From Gammaproteobacteria bacterium (GTDB taxonomy: Bacteria; Pseudomonadota; Gammaproteobacteria; UBA6186; Azoamicaceae): DNA of 64,000 bases. Positions 17,344 through 26,744 of this stretch are shown one piece after another. The stretch's first letter is position 1, and the number at the start of each line of letters is the position of its first letter. Made by a program: the position numbers and the translations under genes. Location: positions 1 through 64,000 of the forward strand of contig JABDFC010000002.1 of NCBI GenBank assembly GCA_013286785.1, read 5' to 3'. The notes beneath the pieces were generated by a model. It was not told the DNA's origin and ran no database searches. It was given only the letters and a program-made list of their open reading frames with translations.

Positions 17344-18534
17344 TCAGTTGTTGAGTTTTTTGGTATATTCTTGCAATAGAACAGCTATATAATGATACAA
17401 ATCTTCTAACTCTAAATTAGAGTCGACAAAAGTAGAGGCATTCTTGATTATCTGCTGAACTTCCGATTCGTGTGATTTCGCCCAAGCCAATTGTGTTAAG
17501 ATGGCGTTTCCATCTTTGACTGGGATGTAATGAACATAGGGCTTTAGCCCGTTATAATACCATTGTACTTGAGTGCTCTCATGTTTAAAGATCAAACTGT
17601 TTGAATGTAAGTGCCAGATAAATCGTTCCCACGAACAGCGCCCGCCATCAATCGAAATTAAATATTTATAGTTAAGGTGGTCTTCTGGTGGGACATATTG
17701 GGGTACGTCACAAAATTTCGCATCAATTTTATCTTGGTGATGCTTGGAAAATTCAACAATTTCATTCCGAAATCCTGTGCTATCCAATCCGCTTCCACCG
17801 CGCCAAAATAAAATCTCTTTCTTACTTTCCCAAGGATGCAGTTCGTTTTCCTTCCTGATCATTGGCATCAATGCTGGTAAAGAACTTAGATTATGCCAAT
17901 CGGGGATTAGTATTAAATCTTTTTCTCCAGGTATTGCTAAATCCTTAGCAAAAGTAAAGATTGGTACGGGATCACTGTCAACGGTGATAACATAATCATT
18001 TAAACCAAGGATAAAGTCCGTGTCAGATATGTAGTTATTTTTGACGAGATATTCTAATACGTAAGTTATAGCGCTGATTCTGGGGTCCTTACAAATCGTT
18101 TCAGTTTTGTTATTTGCTGGCAGTATTTGTTTTGGATTAGTTTCAAAATAATTGGTAGAGTCCATTACTTTCCCATTATTTATTTTAAAACGAACCAGTT
18201 GATTATGTTTCGATCGATGTTTATTAAAATAGTTATCTAAGTCTTTGGTGGAAATGGTGGTGAATTTTGATAAATCTGTCTTTATCTGTTCTTTACCCCA
18301 ATCCGGTAATCCGGCTTTAATTTTTTTTTGTAAAGCGTGATCATTGATAAAACAGCTTGATATGCTTGGTGGATCGCAGGGACCTCTCAATCTTGACATC
18401 TTGGGATTTTGAAAAATACACATGCTACTGATTGAATTAACCATTTGATGAGACAGATTTGTACGGTGGCTAGTTATTAAGACTGCTATAATAATAGAAC
18501 TGATCAAAACAAGTATAAAATAGCGTTTCTTCAT
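17344..18534 (-). CDS. GT90 (CAP10/LpsA-like) glycosyltransferase, membrane-anchored
   Basis: 396 residues from the ATG at 18534, which has AGGTGA 5 bases upstream; an in-frame codon at 18624 would run into liuB and adds no family sequence. Residues 1-22 (KKRYFILVLISSIIIAVL) form a signal anchor. The block ILFWRGGSGLD, then LNYKYLISIDGG and CSWERFIWHLHSNSLIFKH, is the CAP10 domain of glycosyltransferase family 90, which includes bacterial LpsA and the animal protein O-glucosyltransferases. The target may be lipopolysaccharide or a protein. It begins 25 bp after liuB on the same strand, at the place where further leucine-pathway genes would be expected. Confidence 0.8.
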   Translation of the reverse strand: MKKRYFILVLISSIIIAVLITSHRTNLSHQMVNSISSMCIFQNPKMSRLRGPCDPPSISSCFINDHALQKKIKAGLPDWGKEQIKTDLSKFTTISTKDLDNYFNKHRSKHNQLVRFKINNGKVMDSTNYFETNPKQILPANNKTETICKDPRISAITYVLEYLVKNNYISDTDFILGLNDYVITVDSDPVPIFTFAKDLAIPGEKDLILIPDWHNLSSLPALMPMIRKENELHPWESKKEILFWRGGSGLDSTGFRNEIVEFSKHHQDKIDAKFCDVPQYVPPEDHLNYKYLISIDGGRCSWERFIWHLHSNSLIFKHESTQVQWYYNGLKPYVHYIPVKDGNAILTQLAWAKSHESEVQQIIKNASTFVDSNLELEDLYHYIAVLLQEYTKKLNN

Positions 18535-18559
18535 ATCAATCACCTGTATAATGACAAAA

Positions 18560-20164
18560 TCATATCCTGAACACCCCAAATCGTGTTTCTTCGATTCGCG
18601 TTTGTAAGGTAATACCCAAGGCACGGGTTAATACGGTTCGAGTCTCCTTTGGATCAATGATCCCGTCGTCCCAAAGCCTTGCTGTCGCGTAAAGCGCTTT
18701 TGCTTCCGACTCATATTGGCGTTGCAAAGAAGCTTTATCAAAAGTTATTTTCTGTGGGTTTTTGGCCTTGTTTGACACTTGTTTGGCGGCCTGAATATTG
18801 TCCATCACATTGGCGGCTTGCTCTCCCCCCATGACCCCAATGCGAGCATTGGGCCAAGTCCATAAAAACCTGGGTTCGTAGGCGCGCCCGCACATGGCGT
18901 AATTGCCTGCACCAAAGCTATTGCCAATGATGATGGTTAACTTTGGCACTTTAGCGTTGGCAACGGCCATCACCATTTTAGCGCCGTGTTTTGCAATACC
19001 GCTGGTCTCGGCATGGCTGCCCACCATAAAGCCTGTGATATTTTGCAAAAAAATGAGGGGAATTTTTCGTTGGCAGCAGAGTTCGATAAAATGGGTTCCT
19101 TTAATGGCGGATTCACTAAAAAGGATCCCGTTATTCGCGAGGATCCCGATGGGGTAACCCTCTAAATGAGCAAAACCACACACCAAAGTTTTGCCAAATT
19201 GGGATTTAAATTCGTGGAATTCAGATCCATCGACTAAGCGTGCAATGATTTCTCGCACTTCGAACGGTTGACGGGGATCCACGGGCACAATGCCCTCCAA
19301 CTCTTCGATGGAATAGAGCGGTGGTTTAGAGTTTTGTCGGTGACAAGAAAGAATGCTGGCGGTATTCAAGTGAGATACGGCCTCTCGCGCTAATTGTAAG
19401 GCATGGACTTCGTTCAGTGCGTAATGATCAGAGACACCCGATACTTTACAGTGAACATCAGCGCCGCCTAGATTTTCTGCGGTAATTTCTTCGCCTATGG
19501 CTGCCTTAACCAGGGGCGGCCCTGCCAGAAAGACGGTTGCAAGGTCTTTTACCATGATGCATTCATCGGACATGGCGGGAACATAAGCCCCGCCGGCAGT
19601 GCAAGAACCCATGACGACTGCAATTTGGGGAATGCCTAATGCAGACATTTGGGCCTGCTTAAAAAAAATGTGGCCAAAATGCTCGTGATCTGGAAAGACT
19701 TCTGCTTGATGGGGGAGATTGGCACCCCCGGAGTCCACTAAATATAGGCAAGGTAAGCGATTTTCTGCGGCAATGGTTTGGGCGCGGAGATGTTTCTTAA
19801 CCGTGATGGGGTAATAGGTTCCTCCTTTAACCGTGGCATCATTTGCAATGATCATGCAATCAATACCCGAGATCTTCCCGATCCCAGTAATAATTCCGGC
19901 TGACGGAGCAGAACCCTCGTACATCTCAAAAGCGGCCAGCGGTGAAAGCTCTAGAAAGGGACTGTCGTTGTCTAAGAGTTTTTGGATGCGTTCTCTGACC
20001 AATAATTTACCCGAAGCGGTCTGCTTTTTTTGTTGTTCAATCCCGCCACCCAAGAGGATATTCTGGTGGATAGTCTGCAGTTCACTCAGGCGGTTTTTCA
20101 TGGCTTTCGCATTTTCTTGGAACAGAGAATTGTTTGCTTTGAGATCAGATTTTAGAATAGACAT
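18560..20164 (-). CDS. liuB: Methylcrotonyl-CoA carboxylase beta (carboxyltransferase) subunit
   Basis: 534 residues, full length, ending in the family-typical TRFGVFRI. The carboxyltransferase motifs include [54 protein letters not shown] and MGGEQAANV, all closer to MCC beta (AccD-like, LiuB) than to propionyl-CoA carboxylase. It carboxylates 3-methylcrotonyl-CoA using biotin carried by the alpha subunit. No gene for that alpha subunit (LiuD) lies anywhere in the window. The start is 1 bp from the stop of the thiolase gene, in an operon liuA-atoB-liuB. Confidence 0.93.
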   Translation of the reverse strand: MSILKSDLKANNSLFQENAKAMKNRLSELQTIHQNILLGGGIEQQKKQTASGKLLVRERIQKLLDNDSPFLELSPLAAFEMYEGSAPSAGIITGIGKISGIDCMIIANDATVKGGTYYPITVKKHLRAQTIAAENRLPCLYLVDSGGANLPHQAEVFPDHEHFGHIFFKQAQMSALGIPQIAVVMGSCTAGGAYVPAMSDECIMVKDLATVFLAGPPLVKAAIGEEITAENLGGADVHCKVSGVSDHYALNEVHALQLAREAVSHLNTASILSCHRQNSKPPLYSIEELEGIVPVDPRQPFEVREIIARLVDGSEFHEFKSQFGKTLVCGFAHLEGYPIGILANNGILFSESAIKGTHFIELCCQRKIPLIFLQNITGFMVGSHAETSGIAKHGAKMVMAVANAKVPKLTIIIGNSFGAGNYAMCGRAYEPRFLWTWPNARIGVMGGEQAANVMDNIQAAKQVSNKAKNPQKITFDKASLQRQYESEAKALYATARLWDDGIIDPKETRTVLTRALGITLQTRIEETRFGVFRI

Positions 20165-21367
20165 TTAATTCTCCAGGTTTTCAATGGCAATGGCGACGGC
20201 TTCCCCACCCCCGAGGCATAAAGCTGCGATGCCAAAGGATTGTTGACGCGCCTTTAATGCCCCTAATAAAGTGCAAACAATTCGAGCACCCGTCGCCCCT
20301 AAAGGGTGTCCTAAGGCACAGGCACCCCCGTGGATATTGACTTTATCGGGTGAGATTTTCAGATCTTGTAAAATGGCTAAAGTAACCACTGCAAAGGCTT
20401 CATTGATTTCGTATAAATGAGGGGTATCCGTTGTCCACTGGAGTTTGTTCAGTAAAGCTTGAATAGCGCCCACGGGTGCTATCGTAAACCAGGATGGTTC
20501 AATGGCATAAGAAGCATGTCCTAAAATTTTTGCCAAGGGTTTAATACCCAATTCGTTGGCTTCACTTAATTTCATTAAGATGACAGCGGCTGCGCCATCT
20601 GAAATCGAACTCGAGTTGGCAGCAGTGACGGTTCCATTTTCTTGAAAGACGGGTTTTAATAAAGGGATTTTATCTTTGTTGACTTTAGAAGGTTGTTCAT
20701 CTGCAGTCACTTCAATGATTTGATTCGCCGAAAGTTTGAGGGTAAACGGTGTGATTTCAACGGGTGATAAAAAAGCCTTATTTTTTTCTGCGGTGAGGGC
20801 TCGTTCTAAGGAAGTCAGTGCATAGGCATCTTGTGCTTTCCGAGAAATTTGGTATTTTTCTGCAGTTCTTTCGGCAAAGACGCCCATTAATTTTCCGGTT
20901 TCATAAGCATCTTCTAATCCATCCAGAAACAGATGATCTTTCAGTTCACCATGCCCCATGCGATAGCCGCTGCGTGCTTGACCGAGAAGATAAGGGGCTT
21001 TGGTCATGTTTTCCATGCCGCCAGCGACCATAATACGGGCGCTTCCCGCTCGGATGAGATCGTGCGCAATTTGAATGGCTTTTAAACCCGATCCACAGAC
21101 TTTGTTAAGGGTGGTTGCGCCAACAGATTGGGGGATCCCTGCAGCGAGTGCGGCTTGTCTGGCTGGCGCTTGTCCGACGCCGCCTGGGAGAACGCATCCC
21201 ATTAGGACTTCGCTGATCAACGTTGGATTGACCGAAGCGCGAAGGAGTGCGCTTTTAATGGCGGCAGCACCTAATTGTGGGGCTGGCGTATGGCTATAGA
21301 TACCTTGAAAACTGCCAATGGGGGTTCGGGCAGCACCGACAATGACAATCGGATCTTTTGTGTCCAT
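20165..21367 (-). CDS. atoB: Acetyl-CoA C-acetyltransferase (thiolase II)
   Basis: 400 residues. The acylated cysteine is C91 in NKVCGSGLKAIQ; H354 in GHPLGATGAR and C384 in CLGGGEA complete the site. It belongs to the acetoacetyl-CoA thiolase group (AtoB/PhaA), able to cleave acetoacetyl-CoA to two acetyl-CoA. Its place between liuA and liuB suggests it consumes the acetoacetyl-CoA formed by ScoAB. Distinct from the longer thiolase of the fatty-acid operon at 47639-48913. Confidence 0.93.
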   Translation of the reverse strand: MDTKDPIVIVGAARTPIGSFQGIYSHTPAPQLGAAAIKSALLRASVNPTLISEVLMGCVLPGGVGQAPARQAALAAGIPQSVGATTLNKVCGSGLKAIQIAHDLIRAGSARIMVAGGMENMTKAPYLLGQARSGYRMGHGELKDHLFLDGLEDAYETGKLMGVFAERTAEKYQISRKAQDAYALTSLERALTAEKNKAFLSPVEITPFTLKLSANQIIEVTADEQPSKVNKDKIPLLKPVFQENGTVTAANSSSISDGAAAVILMKLSEANELGIKPLAKILGHASYAIEPSWFTIAPVGAIQALLNKLQWTTDTPHLYEINEAFAVVTLAILQDLKISPDKVNIHGGACALGHPLGATGARIVCTLLGALKARQQSFGIAALCLGGGEAVAIAIENLEN

Positions 21368-21394
21368 TTAGGGTCTTCTCCTTTCTTGCTGCGA

Positions 21395-22555
21395 TTAGGG
21401 TGCCTCTTTAAAAAGTTCTCGACCAACGATAATGCGTCGGATTTCGGCAGTGCCCGCACCAATCTCATACAATTTAGCATCTCTTAAAAATCGACCGACT
21501 GGGTATTCATTGGTATAGCCGTTTCCACCCAGACATTGAATTGCTTCTAATGCCATTTGTGTTGCGTGTCGCGATGTAAAAAGAATGATGCTGGCAGCGT
21601 CTTTATTGGTCAGTTTTTTCTCGTCAGCGTTTTTTGCACTGGCGTAGAGATAGGAACGACAAGCCATGAGCGTACTATACATGTCGGCTAATTTTGCTTG
21701 GATCAATTGAAATTCGCCAATTGCTTGTCCAAATTGTTTTCGTGTTCGAACATAGGGTAAGACTGCATCAAGACATGCCTGCATAATGCCGACAGGTCCT
21801 GCGGCGAGAACCAGACGTTCAAAATTTAAGCCGTTCATTAATACCTTGATGCCATCGTGTTCTCGGCCTAGAACATTTTCGGTAGGAATTTTACAGTCTT
21901 GAAAAACCAACTCGCAGGTATTGGAACCTCGCATGCCGAGTTTGTCGAGTTTTTGTGCTGTCGTAAAACCTGGGAAATGATTTTCAACAATAAACGCTGT
22001 GATGCCGTGTGAACCCAAAGAGGGTTTTGTCTTGGCATATACAATGATCACATTGGCGTCTGGACCATTCGTTGTCCACATTTTGGTTCCATTCAGTAAA
22101 AAATAGGATCCGTGCCTTTGCGCGGTGAGTTGCATACTGGCGACATCTGATCCTGCGTTCGATTCACTCATGGCGAGTGCTCCGATAGATATTCCTTGGA
22201 TCAGTTTTGGCAAATATTTTTGTTTTTGTGCCTCATTCCCATGGCGATGGATTTGATCGGCGCAAAGGTTTGAATGAGCTCCATAACTTAATCCCACAGA
22301 AGCCGAAGCACGGCTGATCTCTTCCATGGCGATGACTTGTGCTAAGTAACCGAGGTTGGTGCCGCCATACTGTTCTGCAAGGGTGATCCCGAGGAGTCCC
22401 AGTGACCCCATTTTTTGCCACAATTCATTGGGAAATTGATTATTTCGGTCAATCTCTGCTGCACGTGGTGCAATTTCTTGTTGGGCAAACTGAGTGATGG
22501 TTTGGCGTAAAAGGTTATGTGTCTCACTCATACTAAAATCAAGATCCCTAAACAT
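21395..22555 (-). CDS. liuA: Isovaleryl-CoA dehydrogenase
   Basis: 386 residues, standard acyl-CoA dehydrogenase length. [16 protein letters not shown] and [12 protein letters not shown] are FAD/substrate segments. The position of the catalytic base identifies the enzyme: E246 in [16 protein letters not shown] is the glutamate typical of isovaleryl-CoA dehydrogenases, rather than the later Glu used by most relatives. It oxidises isovaleryl-CoA to 3-methylcrotonyl-CoA, feeding LiuB. An AAGGA site lies about 10 bases before the start. First gene of liuA-atoB-liuB. Confidence 0.93.
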   Translation of the reverse strand: MFRDLDFSMSETHNLLRQTITQFAQQEIAPRAAEIDRNNQFPNELWQKMGSLGLLGITLAEQYGGTNLGYLAQVIAMEEISRASASVGLSYGAHSNLCADQIHRHGNEAQKQKYLPKLIQGISIGALAMSESNAGSDVASMQLTAQRHGSYFLLNGTKMWTTNGPDANVIIVYAKTKPSLGSHGITAFIVENHFPGFTTAQKLDKLGMRGSNTCELVFQDCKIPTENVLGREHDGIKVLMNGLNFERLVLAAGPVGIMQACLDAVLPYVRTRKQFGQAIGEFQLIQAKLADMYSTLMACRSYLYASAKNADEKKLTNKDAASIILFTSRHATQMALEAIQCLGGNGYTNEYPVGRFLRDAKLYEIGAGTAEIRRIIVGRELFKEAP

Positions 22556-22623
22556 CCATATTTTTCCTTGGAATGATCTGCCTTGAGTTCAGTTTAATAC
22601 CTGGAAATATATTTGCCCAAAAT

Positions 22624-22796
22624 GTATATACCCTTCGTACTTCAAGCGGCGATTGGTGTGGAAAAGCAACCAATCCTTGATATTGGTTAGAAGACGTTTT
22701 GCGCCCGGATTATTAGCGCAAAGTCGAAGGCAGGATGCCCGTCCCTGATAACGTATAAAGAGGATTGGCTTCTCATTTTGAAGCGTAATGAGTATA
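22624..22796. repeat. MITE-like palindromic element, copy 1
   Basis: About 173 bp that align over their whole length with 44544-44718. Shared blocks include CGTACTTCAAG, GCGCCCGGATTATTAGCGCAA, ATGCCCGTCCCTGATAAC, GGATTGGCTTCTCATTTTGAAG. The outer ends are imperfect inverted repeats (CTTCAA near the left, TTGAAG near the right). The inner long arms are eroded in this copy. It ends about 20 bp before the rnhA start, so it supplies part of that upstream region. Confidence 0.8.
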
Positions 22797-22817
22797 GTGT
22801 GGGCTGGAGAGAATGTG

Positions 22818-23267
22818 GTGACCCATAAAATCGAAATCTATGTCGATGGCGCTTGTCGCGGAAACCCTGGCCCGGGAGGTTGGGGGGTATTATTACGGCA
22901 TCCAAAAGGGGAAAGAGAGTTATCCGGCGCCGTCAGAGAGACAACCAATAACCAAATGGAATTAATGGCAGCCATTCAGGGACTGAAAGCGCTGACGCGT
23001 TCCTGTCATGTGGTTATTTATACGGATTCTAAATATGTCAAGCATGGGATCACTGAATGGATCCGGACTTGGGAGCAAAAAGCTTGGAAGAATTCCGCCG
23101 GAAAACCGGTTAAAAACCAAGCACTTTGGCAGGAATTGTCAGAAGCAGTGAAACATCACCACATTGAATGGCGCTGGGTAAAAGGACACAGTGATCATCC
23201 AGAAAATGATCGCGTGGATGCTTTAGCACGAGCTGCCATCGATCGATTATTAGCGGGTCAACCGTAA
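22818..23267 (+). CDS. rnhA: Ribonuclease HI
   Basis: 149 residues from the GTG at 22818, which has GGAGAG 6 bases upstream and begins MTHKIEIYVDGACRGNPGPGGWG as expected. An in-frame ATG at 22788 lies inside the repeat element and is not needed. The four acidic residues are seen in YVDGA, MELMAA, YTDSKYV and NDRVDALA, with HSDHPEN carrying the mobile His. It removes RNA from RNA:DNA hybrids. dnaQ follows after 10 bp, a common gammaproteobacterial pairing. Confidence 0.95.
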   Translation: MTHKIEIYVDGACRGNPGPGGWGVLLRHPKGERELSGAVRETTNNQMELMAAIQGLKALTRSCHVVIYTDSKYVKHGITEWIRTWEQKAWKNSAGKPVKNQALWQELSEAVKHHHIEWRWVKGHSDHPENDRVDALARAAIDRLLAGQP

Positions 23268-23277
23268 AAGGAACTGT

Positions 23278-23976
23278 ATGCGACAAGTAATACTGGATAC
23301 GGAAACCACGGGATTAGATCCCACCAAGGGACATCGTTTGATTGAAATTGGTTGTTTAGAAATGATCAATCGTCGTTTAACGGGACGACGGTTTCAGACC
23401 TATATCAACCCAGAGCGAGACATCGATCCAGGAGCCGCTGCTATTACGGGACTGACGATCGAATTTTTGCAAGATAAACCGAAATTTTCAGAAGTAGTCG
23501 ATGATTTTTTGACATTTTTGCAGGAAGCACAAACGGAATTAATTATTCATAATGCCCCATTTGATTTAGGCTTTATCAATCATGAATTAGGACTGTTGAG
23601 TTATGACTGGATGCCCGTTGAGCAATATTTGGGTGTCATTGATACCTTAGTGTTAGCCAGACGTTTACATCCCGGACAAAGAAATAATCTCGATGTGTTG
23701 TGTCGTCGTTATAACGTTGATAATTCCGACAGAAATTATCATGGTGCGCTACTCGATGCGGAATTATTGGCTAAAGTCTATTTGGCAATGACGGCGGGGC
23801 AAACGGATATGCACTTGGGCATGGAACAGGAGAGTCGCGAAGATACCGAAATTAAAATTCACATTCAAAAAATTGAGCGCAACTCTTTGCAAGCACTTAA
23901 CATTATTCGAGCAACCGAGGAAGAATGTCGTCTTCACGAAGCCAGGTTGGCCTCTCTTCAAAAAAACATTCGCTAA
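23278..23976 (+). CDS. dnaQ: DNA polymerase III epsilon subunit (3'-5' proofreading exonuclease)
   Basis: 232 residues. Exo I is LDTETTGLDP, exo II lies in HNAPFDLGFINHEL, and exo III in NYHGALLDAELLAKVYLAM (DEDDh class with the catalytic His in the last block). The C-terminal 40 residues contain the alpha-subunit binding tail. It proofreads replication as part of the polymerase III core. Transcribed with rnhA and followed by a strong bidirectional hairpin. Confidence 0.95.
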   Translation: MRQVILDTETTGLDPTKGHRLIEIGCLEMINRRLTGRRFQTYINPERDIDPGAAAITGLTIEFLQDKPKFSEVVDDFLTFLQEAQTELIIHNAPFDLGFINHELGLLSYDWMPVEQYLGVIDTLVLARRLHPGQRNNLDVLCRRYNVDNSDRNYHGALLDAELLAKVYLAMTAGQTDMHLGMEQESREDTEIKIHIQKIERNSLQALNIIRATEEECRLHEARLASLQKNIR

Positions 23977-23984
23977 AAATAACT

Positions 23985-24010
23985 GCAGCCGGCTAGCCGG
24001 CTGCAAAAAG
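23985..24010. terminator. Bidirectional terminator between dnaQ and the pilin gene
   Basis: A perfect 20-base palindrome GCAGCCGGCTAGCCGGCTGC (23985-24004) is flanked on the left by TAAAAATAA and on the right by AAAAAG. Read from the reverse strand the stem is followed by a T-rich tract, so it would end pilin transcription; it can also slow transcription from dnaQ. Confidence 0.6.
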
Positions 24011-24023
24011 TCACAATTCACCT

Positions 24024-24515
24024 TTATGGAGTGATGGTCACGAGACCGCTGGTGACATTATAGGTAATGTTTGTTCCCGCAACTGCCGTCCCCCCGTTAT
24101 AATACGCGAAAGTACAGACAGCGCCGGCGCTTGATGAGACATAACAAGCTCCAGTGGTTGCGGCGCAGCTGGTACTGTTCACCGTGGGGGCGTCATTGAG
24201 TAAGGTTGACCACATGGTGGCACAATTTGTGCTGCTTGGGGCTAATAGCCCGCCGCCATCGGGCCAGCCATCGACGTTTACGCTGACGGCTGAGCCATCT
24301 AAAGTCACCGATGTGCCGGTTGATCCAGCGGCAATCCAAGCGGCATGGGCAATCGCGGCACCTGAGGCCAATGCTCCGCCGATCCCTCGGTTAGCGGCGG
24401 TATAGGCTTGGGTGGTTAAATTTGCAAATTTTGGCAAGGCGACAGCTGCCAAAATCCCAATAATGACGATCACCATGACTAATTCAATCAAGGTGAAGCC
24501 TTTTTGTTTTGACAT
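24024..24515 (-). CDS. Type IV pilin-like protein
   Basis: About 163 residues. The leader MSKQKG followed by FTLIELVMVIVIIGILAAVA is a prepilin peptidase cleavage site with the conserved Phe+1 and Glu+5 and the pilin stalk helix. The remainder is Ala/Ser/Thr/Gly-rich with four cysteines (NCATMW, TSCAATTGAC, AVCTF) that can form disulfides. It resembles MshA-like single-gene pilins. No other pilus gene is nearby. The in-frame codon four residues upstream is less likely because the short leader before FTLIEL fits better. Confidence 0.85.
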   Translation of the reverse strand: MSKQKGFTLIELVMVIVIIGILAAVALPKFANLTTQAYTAANRGIGGALASGAAIAHAAWIAAGSTGTSVTLDGSAVSVNVDGWPDGGGLLAPSSTNCATMWSTLLNDAPTVNSTSCAATTGACYVSSSAGAVCTFAYYNGGTAVAGTNITYNVTSGLVTITP

Positions 24516-24674
24516 ATTATTAATCATATGGATCTCTCAAAAATAAGTTAGGTTACTTTTAAAGATAGAGTATTTATTGAAAATATCAAGTAGACCGAAT
24601 TCGTCTTTGGTTGTTGTTTCCATGGAAAATAATCTTCCGCAGAAGCAGGAGTCGAGGTTTTTAAAGGCTTTATT

Positions 24675-24702
24675 CTGGATCCCCGCTTTCGCGGGGATGA
24701 CT
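24675..24702. repeat. Short palindromic dispersed repeat, copy 2
   Basis: CTGGATCCCCGCTTTCGCGG continuing GGATGACT forms a hairpin with CCCCGC/GCGGGG arms. It is the best-preserved member of the family seen also at 16772 and 38745-38817, and lies upstream of the pilin gene and downstream of nhaD. Confidence 0.65.
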
Positions 24703-24765
24703 CGACGAAATTTGTGGGAATCCTAGGGATATCCTATAGACAGCTGATCTACAAGGCCGTGTTTG

Positions 24766-26088
24766 CTAAAACGAAGCAGCATTTAACCATAAATGACAAG
24801 CGATACTGCCAATGTAACCGAGAGCAATGGCCCATGACCATTTAAGGTGGGAAAAAAATGTATATTTGCCCTGCGCTTGTCCCATGATCCCAACACCTGC
24901 GGCAGAGCCGATAGACAGGAGACTTCCGCCCACCCCTGCGGTTAAGGTTAATAATAACCATTGGCCTTCTGACATTGCGGGATGCATGGTAATCACGGCA
25001 AACATTAAAGGGATATTATCGATCAGAGCAGATAACACGCCAATCACAATATTACCTGGCGTGTGCTGATAGGCTGGAGTCATGTTCTTGCCCCAATCCA
25101 CATAAACTGTTGTAGAAACCCAGTCTAGATAACCTAAAGTCGCTAATCCTCCGATCGCAAGAATAATGCCGTAAAAGAAGAGTAGGGTATCCCAATCGAG
25201 TTCTTTAATCGCAGGAAATATAGCTAAACGGGGAATCTTCGTTTGATGTTGCGTGTAATAGGCAAACAATTGGAGGAATCCTAAACCCGTCATCATTCCC
25301 AGTGCGGGAGGCATTTGAAAGGCATTTTGCAAAGTGACGGTTGTTGCGATTGTTGCTAAAAATAACCAAATGACCTGTTTTCCACCGGCTAAAAGAGAGG
25401 TATCGACTGTCAAAGGTTCCGGGTGCCCATTTGGGATAGCACAGTGCATGCACAGCGCTGGGATTATATAGTTTACCAGGGACGGTAAAAATAAATCGAA
25501 AAATTTGGTAAACGGGAGCAAGCCTGCTTGCCATACCATCAATGTGGTCAAGTCGCCGAATGGACTAAACGCTCCACCGGCATTGGCAGCGACGACTAAA
25601 TTGATGCAAGCCATGCTGGTAAATCGAGCGTTATTTTTACCCACCGTTATAACGACTGCCGACAAAGCTAATGCAGTGGTGAGATTGTCGGCAATCGAAG
25701 ACATTAAAAAGGCGATAATACCCGTCAGCCAAAACAATTGACGATAACTAAAACCGCGTTTGGTGAGCCAACAACGCAATGCTTCAAAAACCTTTCGTTC
25801 GGTTAGGACATTAATGTAAGTGATAGCGACTAAAATGAACAACAAAAGCTCTACAAAATCGACCAAATTGTGGCGAATCGCATCATTCGCCAGTGAACTT
25901 TGCCCTTGCTGATGGGCAAGCCAAGCAACCAAAATCCAAATGATGCTAGCGGCAATGACTAAGGGTTTTGATTTTTGTAAGTGGGTAAATTCTTCGATAA
26001 CAACCAAAAAATAGGCCAGCAAGAATGTGAACAGTGCAACCAACGCGGGCAGTGAATGGGTGACATTAGATAAAACGGTTTCTTTCAC
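24766..26088 (-). CDS. nhaD: Na+/H+ antiporter NhaD
   Basis: 440 residues with about twelve membrane segments. SSIADNLTTALALSAVVI, NAGGAFSPFGDLTTLMVWQAG and IDNIPLMFAVITMHP are the ion-site segments of the NhaD family within the IT superfamily. It exchanges cytoplasmic Na+ or Li+ for H+ at the inner membrane. The gene lies 2 bp after metI on the same strand, so it may be read from the metNI transcript. Confidence 0.9.
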   Translation of the reverse strand: MKETVLSNVTHSLPALVALFTFLLAYFLVVIEEFTHLQKSKPLVIAASIIWILVAWLAHQQGQSSLANDAIRHNLVDFVELLLFILVAITYINVLTERKVFEALRCWLTKRGFSYRQLFWLTGIIAFLMSSIADNLTTALALSAVVITVGKNNARFTSMACINLVVAANAGGAFSPFGDLTTLMVWQAGLLPFTKFFDLFLPSLVNYIIPALCMHCAIPNGHPEPLTVDTSLLAGGKQVIWLFLATIATTVTLQNAFQMPPALGMMTGLGFLQLFAYYTQHQTKIPRLAIFPAIKELDWDTLLFFYGIILAIGGLATLGYLDWVSTTVYVDWGKNMTPAYQHTPGNIVIGVLSALIDNIPLMFAVITMHPAMSEGQWLLLTLTAGVGGSLLSIGSAAGVGIMGQAQGKYTFFSHLKWSWAIALGYIGSIACHLWLNAASF

Positions 26089-26090
26089 AA

Positions 26091-26744
26091 CTAAGCATTA
26101 CTATTGTGGTGAATGCTTCCATTAGCGATGTAGTTGCCGCAAGTTTGGATCAATTGAACTAAAACCATCAAAATAACCACCGTGGTCAATACGTACTCTA
26201 ATTGAAACGAATGGTACCCTTTGTGGAGGATCAGTCCACCCAATCCACCGCTTCCTAATGCACCAGCGATGGTGGAGAAGCTCAGCAGGTGAATAAGAGT
26301 ACCGGTTAATCCACTGATGATATTCGGTATTGCCTCCGGGATCAAAATTTTAGTGACAATCTGAAAAGGAGAAGCGCCTATGGCTTGGGCGGTTTCAGTC
26401 AAACCAGCGGGGACTCGGTTAATGGCTTTTCGGCACAATTGGGCAAAATGGGGGATTGAAGCGAGCGTTAGAGGCACAATGGCGGCAATACAGCCTTCCG
26501 CAGAGCCCACTAATATTTTGGTTAAGGGGATTGCGACTACCATTAAAGCAATATAGGGGAGTGATTGGGTAGCACCAATCAGCAATTCTAAAGTGCGATG
26601 CATGAGGGGTTTGGCTAGAAATTTCTTGGGGCCAGTGATTGCCAATAGAGTTCCCAAGGGCAAACCAACAATCCAAGTCAGAAGCCCAGCAGAAAATACC
26701 ATAAAGAGTGTTTCTTCTAAGGCATTAAGAATTTCGTGGAGCAT
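26091..26744 (-). CDS. metI: Methionine ABC transporter permease
   Basis: 217 residues from the ATG at 26744, with GAGGT 8 bases upstream; this start overlaps the metN stop by 20 bp. Five or so membrane helices and the coupling loop GLTETAQAIGASPFQIVTKILIPEA (EAA loop) are typical of MetI. It forms the channel for D/L-methionine uptake with MetN. No binding-protein gene (metQ) is adjacent. Confidence 0.9.
   Translation of the reverse strand: MLHEILNALEETLFMVFSAGLLTWIVGLPLGTLLAITGPKKFLAKPLMHRTLELLIGATQSLPYIALMVVAIPLTKILVGSAEGCIAAIVPLTLASIPHFAQLCRKAINRVPAGLTETAQAIGASPFQIVTKILIPEAIPNIISGLTGTLIHLLSFSTIAGALGSGGLGGLILHKGYHSFQLEYVLTTVVILMVLVQLIQTCGNYIANGSIHHNSNA

Noticed and set aside
22687..22905. 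Reverse frame that resembles another frame at 44470-44733
   Set aside because: The resemblance comes from both lying in the MITE-like repeat, which is not protein-coding.
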